DNA of 19,678 nucleotides from Dipetalonema caudispina. Its lineage: Eukaryota > Nematoda > Chromadorea > Rhabditida > Onchocercidae. Where the stretch lies: contig JABVXV010000634.1 of assembly GCA_013365325.1 (NCBI GenBank), positions 1-19,678 of the forward strand. The letters run 5' to 3'. Shown piece by piece: positions 13,017 through 19,678 of the stretch; within the stretch, counting starts at the first letter, position 1, and each line of letters starts with the position of its first letter. Both the position numbers and the translations under genes were made by a program. The notes beneath the pieces were generated by a model. That model made no database searches. It saw only the letters and a program-made list of their open reading frames with translations, and was not told the DNA's origin.

Positions 13017-13940
13017 CGTTTTGTTAGCTTAAAAATATTTTTCAATTTCCCTAAAATCATATTTTAGCATGAATTTTCATTTGCAATTAATAAAAACTAT
13101 TTGTAAATGCTCAAATAAATTATCAGATTTATACGTAACAATTATAAGTTTCCACAAAAATATACCAATCTTTTTTTTTTTTTTTTTGATAAACATCGAA
13201 TAAATTGATAAATTATATTAGATTATTTTGAAATTTTGCTAATGATCATAAATTTTAAGTGTAAACTTGAGTATCTAATAATCATAACTAAACAACGATG
13301 TATTAATTTTAAAATTAGTAAATTTATGCGAATATTGAGATATGAGATACAACGAAATTATTTAATACATAGAAGTTCTGAAATTGAATAGCTAAAATGA
13401 TTGAGAAACTACATATATACATAAATATGAAAATTAGGTTAAGTTGAAATTTTGCTAAATAGTATGTATTTTTGTATCAAATAGTTATAATTAAAAGGAT
13501 TTGATCAAATATTAAAAGAATAAATTTTAATAAAATTACTAGAAATGAACCATTTGGTTCATTACAAATGAGCAGACTACATTAATTTTCACCACTCTTT
13601 GCTATTTATGACTTTTCATCATTCTTTTTTTTTTTTTTTTTTATAGTATGTCCGGTTAGACATTATTCAATTCATTTGATTGGTAAAGTGGGATGGAAGA
13701 TGATAAGGACGGAAAGTCCATTTATGTCTTTCATTTTTCAATGATCAATTTCCACTTTCATAACTTCTTAAAAAAAAACCGGTTTATACCTCATTTCTTA
13801 TCAATTTCAACTTAGTCTTTCCACATCTTTCATTCTTTCCTTTCTTTCGCAATTTGATAATTTCCATTGCTATTATTATCTTTAACCGGAAATACTTCTG
13901 AAATTTCATTTCTCTCTATTTAATCTAATCTATTCGCATT

Positions 13941-13995
13941 CATTATCATCATTATTATCATCATCATCATCATTATCATCACCATTATCATCATC
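13941..13995. repeat. ATC/ATT trinucleotide microsatellite
   Basis: Interrupted run of atc and att units with one acc, 55 bases. Likely polymorphic; no coding frame of interest uses it. Confidence 0.9.
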
Positions 13996-15460
13996 TATCC
14001 ATTTCTGTAATTTACTTCTTCACATTGTTCAAATTGCTTTTCATCATACAAAAATGATGATAATCATCAGTAACAATATTTCAGCAATTTTTTTTTTTTC
14101 TTCAACCTTTTTTTCCATTCTTTCATTTCTTCTTTCTTTTCCTCTTCCCATTACTCTTTCATTCGTCATTCGTTGAAAAATTTTAAGAGTATGATATGAA
14201 AAATTACCTGATATCCAGTCATTTTCTTGCATACAACAAATTAAATAAACACCAAAAATTTGTTACTGTTACTGATCAAATTTGTACAAAATGATAAAAA
14301 TTTAATAAATTGAAATGATTTATCAATTTTGTCAGCAAAATAATCCGTACAATTTCAAAAGTTACTTATATCTGTCAGAATATCTTAATAGTTATTATAG
14401 ACAATAATATGATAATTATGATAATTACTCAAATCTATAATGATATACGATACCAACATAATAATCATAATTACAGGTTAATATGAGATAATAAAAATTA
14501 TCAGTGCAATAATATCAATGTTATTAATAAGAAAATTTCATTACATAATAAAACAAACAAAATAATATTTAGAGTAATTACGATACTAACATTAATACGA
14601 TAATTATAAAAAATATTATAATTTATGGTATAATCATTATTGATTAAGCTAAAATTAATTCATTTATTAGTTAACATTTTAACAGATTGTTATTTTGCAG
14701 ACTTTTAAATTTCCTTCTCTTATATTAACAAAATTTTCACCACCATATTTTATTATATTCATTGACTGATAAGTATTTTGAATTTAATACATTCTTCATT
14801 AATTACAAATCGAAAGCATTTTTGCCCATTTTGAAAACGTTTAAAAATTATGATTCTTTTTCTATCTAAATCTTAAGTTGTGAATCATTTTGATATATAT
14901 ATATTTGATTGATGGAATATTTTGTTCGACAAATACAAATGAAACTTTTTTTTTTCTTTTAATTTGATTACTTTTATTTTTTACTCAAAAAGAAAAAGAT
15001 ATAATGCATTTGTAAGAGGAATAAAAGAAGCATTAAATTTTGTAATTTTAGCTGTAATTTTATTATGCCCAAATAAAGATAATTAAGGTTAGAAAAGCAA
15101 GAAAGGTCAAAAACTCTATCAGTTCAAGTTTTATTACTCTCTTTGTATTTGCATAAATAATTTGTCAAATTATTCAAATCTTGCTCATAATAAATTCAAT
15201 CATTCAATAATTCTTGAAATTGCTAGATACAGTACCCAATATTTTTGTCTCCCCATCAAAAATCTTTTAAAATAAAAATAGGAATGAAACTAAATCTGTT
15301 AATGTATGTATCCAATTAGTTATTCATTTCCAATAATGATGGTGATATAAAACATTGCTCTGCAAAATAAATTTATCGGTATTTCATCTAAATCATCATT
15401 TCTAATAATTCATTTAGCAATAATGAAAATACGGTTGCTTAAAATGTTGTATTTCATTAT

Positions 15461-15645
15461 GATATTCAAATTTCAAATCTGATTTTACCTCATTTTGGTA
15501 TATTTCAACTTTGAGTTTAGCCTTATATCGTTTTAATCTTCTAGTTTCAAATTTAGCCTTATCTCATTTTGGATATTCAAGTTTGAATTCTGACTTTTGC
15601 TCGTTTTGCTACTCAGGTTTCAAATTTAGTTTCAATTCTGATCTA
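15461..15645. repeat. degenerate minisatellite, about five units of ~37 bp
   Basis: Units run approximately 15461-15497, 15498-15537, 15538-15571, 15572-15608 and 15609-15645. Shared words are gatattcaa, gtttcaaattta, agccttatctcattttg or variants, and ctcgttttg. The unit length is not a multiple of three and stops occur in all frames, so it is not coding. Confidence 0.7.
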
Positions 15646-16680
15646 TCAATTTGTCGTTGACATTAATATGATTTGTGATGTTAAAAGTTATAATTTAAAA
15701 TTGTGCAAAAGAACTTTTTGAAAAGGACCTTTTGTCCTTTATTTGCTTTTAAACTAAAACTGACAGTTAATATAATTTTGAACAGGTTTTTCTTCCTTTT
15801 TCATTTTGTACTTCTATGTAGATGAATAATAATTTAACTAAAATGAAACAAGCTTGTTGAAAAGAAAAATTGCAAGTCTTTTGATCTTTGTTTTGATCAA
15901 ATTTAATATTTGCTTAAAGAGTGTAGCAGTTTTTAATTCTTTCTTTAATCATTTTTGTGACATTTATTAATTCCATTCAATCTTTTATTAAGTTTCTTTT
16001 TTTTGCAAGAAAAGCTTTTAGAACATTTTTGTTTACGATGAACTGAAAGATTGTTTAATCTAATGAAATTTTTTTCAACTGTATTTATTGGTCAATAAAA
16101 CTGTAAAATGCAATTTATAAAATATAATGTTTATTTTAAAGAAATTAAAAATCAAAATCACTAGAAAATTTTTCAAATTTTAGCATAGCATAGTATTTAA
16201 GCAAATGTTATTTATCAAGTGATAATTATAATTCAAATTGAAATATTGCTTGCATCTTTTCATTTTCAACACATTTTTTAACGAAGATTTATTTTATTGC
16301 TTTAAATTATTTTTCTTTGTCCATTTTATAATATATTATTTAAGAAACAATAAAATTAACCTTTAAGATTAAATTTAAATCTTAAAAAAAATTTCGTTTT
16401 TCTTTTTTATCTTTTCTTAAAAAGTACAATAAAATTATTAACATTTACTGCAACAGAATAAACAAAAACAACACGAAATATATTTTTACACATGCATAAA
16501 TCATATGAAAAGTAATATTTGAATATGTAAAATTTCACTTCCATTTTTTTCATTTGTTTTCTTTCTGTCTTTTTCTTTTTTTTGTTTTTCAAATAGTGAA
16601 TAATTTTTCATAATTTGCCAAAAATAATGATAATTTTTTCTAGAAACTGTTCAAATATACCAATCTAATAGTGCTAATTC

Positions 16681-16730
16681 ATTATTAACATTATCATTAT
16701 CATTACCAATTATTATTAACATTATCACTA
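16681..16730. repeat. short direct repeat attattaacattatca
   Basis: attattaacattatca occurs at 16681 and again at 16712, 31 bases apart, separated by attatcattaccaat, and followed by an A20 run. Confidence 0.7.
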
Positions 16731-17503
16731 AAAAAAAAAAAAAAAAAAATACAATAAAAATCTTCTCAACAATAAGCAAAATGTTTCATTTCTTGCATAA
16801 CATTTCAAATAATAGTATTAATAAAACATTAGTATCACTAAACTTTTGATACTTTATTATTATCACTAACATTTCTTGTTTGTAAATCTACTTCAAAAAT
16901 GTTTGACAATAAATATTGAAATGTATCATTTCTTTTTTTTTTTTTGCATAATTTTTTCTACAATGATTTATTTATTAATGGTTTTTCTAATAGTAATAAT
17001 AACGATGTATTATTACTGCTAAGTTTTGAGTAGTAATTATATGAAAAAGATAAACAATTTATATGATTCGAAATGATATATTTTATAATTTTCCACTAAA
17101 ATATATTTCCTGTGTACATCAAATTATAATCTTGAACATTTGTTTCATTTCAAATTCGGAAATACTACTCATATTATCCGGAAGCAACAAATACAATATA
17201 TGCCATTAATCGTTATCTTAATCGAGGTACAAAAAAAAAAAAAAAAAAAGAAGGATGAATCAATTAATTTAAAATTTTATTGTCAAAAATTTTAATCAGA
17301 AAAAGCATGAAAATTTAACGAAATCTAAAATTTTCCATCCTTATGCAAATTAATTAGAAAAAAAAAAAAAAATGATATGAGAGCAATTTTTGATCAAACG
17401 TTAGCCTTATTTACGAGTTTAATTTAAAATTTTAGGTAATAATTAAATTAATTTTCCTTTGTATGAAAATTTAGCGTAAAGTTAAAATGATAAGGTGTGT
17501 TCT

Positions 17504-17505
<2 letters not shown>

Positions 17506-17533
<28 letters not shown>
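17506..17533. repeat. T28 homopolymer
   Basis: Longest uninterrupted homopolymer in the window. Its length may be unreliable in the assembly. Confidence 0.95.
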
Positions 17534-17540
<7 letters not shown>

Positions 17541-18102
17541 CCATAGTCAAATGATTTACAATGTTAACAATTTTTTCTTTTTCTATCAAACGGAAACGAT
17601 TTAATTCAAAGTGTAAAATCATATTTTGGATAAGTGTGATATTCCCAATTGCATCCGTTGTTTAACTTTTCATATTATTTGCCAACCGGGAACCGGAATT
17701 GTACCGTACTTATAAAATAAACAATTTTATTTTTTTTTTTTTTTTTTTTTTGCAAATTTGATGCATTAATTGATCATTCATTCTTATGAATAAAACCATT
17801 GGTTTAAATGTATTGTCTAATGCGCAATAATTTTTATGAATTAGAAAGAAGAAAGACAGGTCAAATTAAACTTCCGGTGGCAAAATATTTTAGACACAAA
17901 ATTGATGGATTACAGTACAATAAGAACAAATGAAAAAAAAAAAAGGACAAAAAAAAAAAACCGAAAATTTATTTATTGCCTGTAACAGTCAATTAAAAAA
18001 AAAAAAAAAAAGAAAAAAATTTATTTTTCTTCTGTATTTTAATTTTTCTACTTCCTTCCGTTCGTCCAATTTTTTCATTCATCCTATTCATTCGTTTAAA
18101 CT

Positions 18103-18225
18103 ATGACAACCGCGACACAAATTAATACACGACAAGTTTTGCAAGTCAGAAAAGCAAAAAATGGACGAAAAAAGAAAAGAAAAATTAAAACTAAACCAGA
18201 AATTTTTCAATTTAAAAAAGATTGA
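18103..18225 (+). CDS. possible 40-residue basic peptide ORF
   Basis: ATG to TGA: MTTATQINTRQVLQVRKAKN, then GRKKKRKIKTKPEIFQFKKD. It is strongly basic with a nuclear-localisation-like KKKRK, after a long pyrimidine-rich stretch but without an obvious acceptor. The first half has mixed codons (ACC GCG ACA CAA); the second half is A-run driven. No homologue is recognised; chance is likely. Confidence 0.15.
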   Translation: MTTATQINTRQVLQVRKAKNGRKKKRKIKTKPEIFQFKKD

Positions 18226-19678
18226 AAAAAATTAATAAAACTTAGGGGATTTATTGTGAAATTCGAAACGAATTATTTGTCTAATTATCTCTGGTTTTTT
18301 TTTTTTTCTCTCTCTCTGCACCCCAAAAATATAAGTTTACTTTTATATTTAAACAAATTTTTATAAATAAAAGTTAATTTTTCATTTTTTTTTAATCAGA
18401 AAAATAAAGAAAATAAAATAGAGTAAAGAATAAATTCATAAAAAAAAATTCTCCTCCTCTATTCATTTATTTTCTCATTCGTAAATTTCTTCATTAAATT
18501 TTTAAAAAACGAAAGGAAATTTTTGATAATTTTTGCAAAACTTTTACTAATAAATTTTGCTAAATATTTGTTAATTGCTTCCATAGAATACCTATTAATT
18601 ACTACAGCAAAATATATGCAGCTAACAATTTAAGTTTTATTTTTGAAATAACATAAAGCAAAAGTTTTTTGTGAATAATTTTACTGGAATAATTAAATTA
18701 GCGCTTATTACGAATTAATATAGCATAAATTTCGTAACTGCAAGTTACACTTACATTTTAGCTTATTTTTTTTTTTTTTTTTTTTAAATTAAACTAATGT
18801 ATGAGTTTATTAAAGATATATTCTGATAAATGAAACGTGTATTCAACAATTGTTTAATGAATACATTTACATTGCCAAGGAAAATATTGATGCGATCGTT
18901 TGAAATAATTCAAACTTTTCAATTGTATAACCTGATATGACACGGCAAATTAAAAGATCCAATTCGAATTTGATTACTCGAAAATATACCTTCAAAGTTT
19001 CACTAATTTTTCATCATAATGTCATGCTAAGCATTGCAACAAATTAGTATTTTAAAAAATTTTTACCAATTCATTAACGAATTTCGACAGTTATGATATT
19101 TCAGCAAATTGATATTAAGTAAAGATTTTTGACAATTAATTGTTTTGTAACCGAAAAAATTTGTTGTTTTTGACTTATCTTCTTTTTTTTTTTCGTAGAC
19201 TTTCACATGTTGTTATTTTTGTTTGTTGTTTGTACTTACACTCATAAAACTTTAAAAAAAAAATAGACAATTTCACAATTTTGTTTATAGTTGATCTTCT
19301 AAAAATTTGATTGAAAATTATAAAAATTAAATGCAAAAATTTTGCAGAATACAAAAAGTTTTTTGTTTGGTGAAAAAGATAATATTGGATAATTCCATCT
19401 TTTTCTCTTTTTTTTTTTTTCATTATTTTGATATTTCTATAAAAATTCATCTTTTTTTTTCTCTTTCCTTTTTAACATTTCATTGAAAGTGTATAAATAA
19501 ATGATTGCAACGAAACTTTTTTTTTTTTTTTTTTTTGATGCTTCCATGTAGATTGTTTAATCAATTACTTTTTTGTTATTTTGGAGGAATAAGCTAAGTT
19601 TCTTCGTTTACGAATCACTAAACTCTAAATTTTGGAACTAATTTTGGGATTAGTTTAAGCTTTCTCTCTTTTCTACCA

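Larger units (their letters stand above)
13030..19678. other. long region without a convincing gene
   Basis: About 6.6 kb of low-complexity DNA upstream of the lectin-like gene. Long homopolymers include A20 (16730-16749), A19 (17231-17249), T28 (17506-17533) and T22 (17730-17751). Minus ORFs at 14044-14232, 16407-16592 and 19175-19450 are Lys/Glu/Arg- or Phe-rich complements of pyrimidine tracts and carry no domain. A 40-codon Lys-rich plus ORF at 18103-18225 is the only item with some coding look. Regulatory sequence of the lectin-like gene would be expected near the left edge, but no motif is certain. Confidence 0.5.

Noticed and set aside
14044..14232. 62-codon minus ORF rich in Glu, Arg and Lys
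   Set aside because: Complement of a TTTC/TTCC pyrimidine tract with no domain.
19175..19450. 91-codon minus ORF
   Set aside because: Lys/Phe/Ile composition from A/T runs; no splice or domain support.

Overview
The window reads as nuclear DNA of a nematode, most likely a filarial or related spirurid worm. This is inferred from four things: extreme A+T richness with many long poly-A/poly-T runs, short introns with T-rich TTTCAG-type acceptors, likely spliced-leader acceptors a few bases before start codons, and the gene content (a type II p21-activated kinase and a small secreted C-type lectin-domain protein). No rRNA, tRNA, CRISPR array or intact transposon was recognised.

Layout. 1-870 (+): probable 3' end of an unrecognised gene; the best piece is a terminal exon at 700-870. 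871-2840: intergenic, A+T-rich, with an unusual GC-richer patch of degenerate repeats and recurring ACCGT motifs at about 2230-2640. 3161-7629 (+): a complete 12-exon gene for a type II PAK (PAK4/5/6-like, orthologue of C. elegans pak-2), with an N-terminal CRIB motif, a conserved autoinhibitory pseudosubstrate, a Ser/Gln/Asn-rich linker and a full kinase domain. An untranslated leader exon with an upstream ORF may lie at 2845-2985. 7856-9102 (+): a tentative, unrecognised gene of short exons starting 226 bp after the PAK stop, behind a good acceptor, so possibly the second gene of an operon. 9103-10647: no gene seen. 10648-13016 (-): a complete 5-exon gene for a secreted single-domain C-type lectin-like protein of 183 residues that lacks the usual Ca2+/sugar-binding motifs. 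13030-19678: about 6.6 kb without a convincing gene, full of homopolymer runs, an ATC microsatellite and a minisatellite of about 37 bp.

The PAK would act inside the cell, reading Cdc42/Rac-type GTPase signals to control actin and adhesion. The lectin-like protein would be secreted and could meet the outside or the host. Nothing in the sequence links the two, and they converge tail to tail around the putative middle gene. All exon joins come from reading frame, splice dinucleotides and family resemblance by eye; no alignment or transcript data were available.
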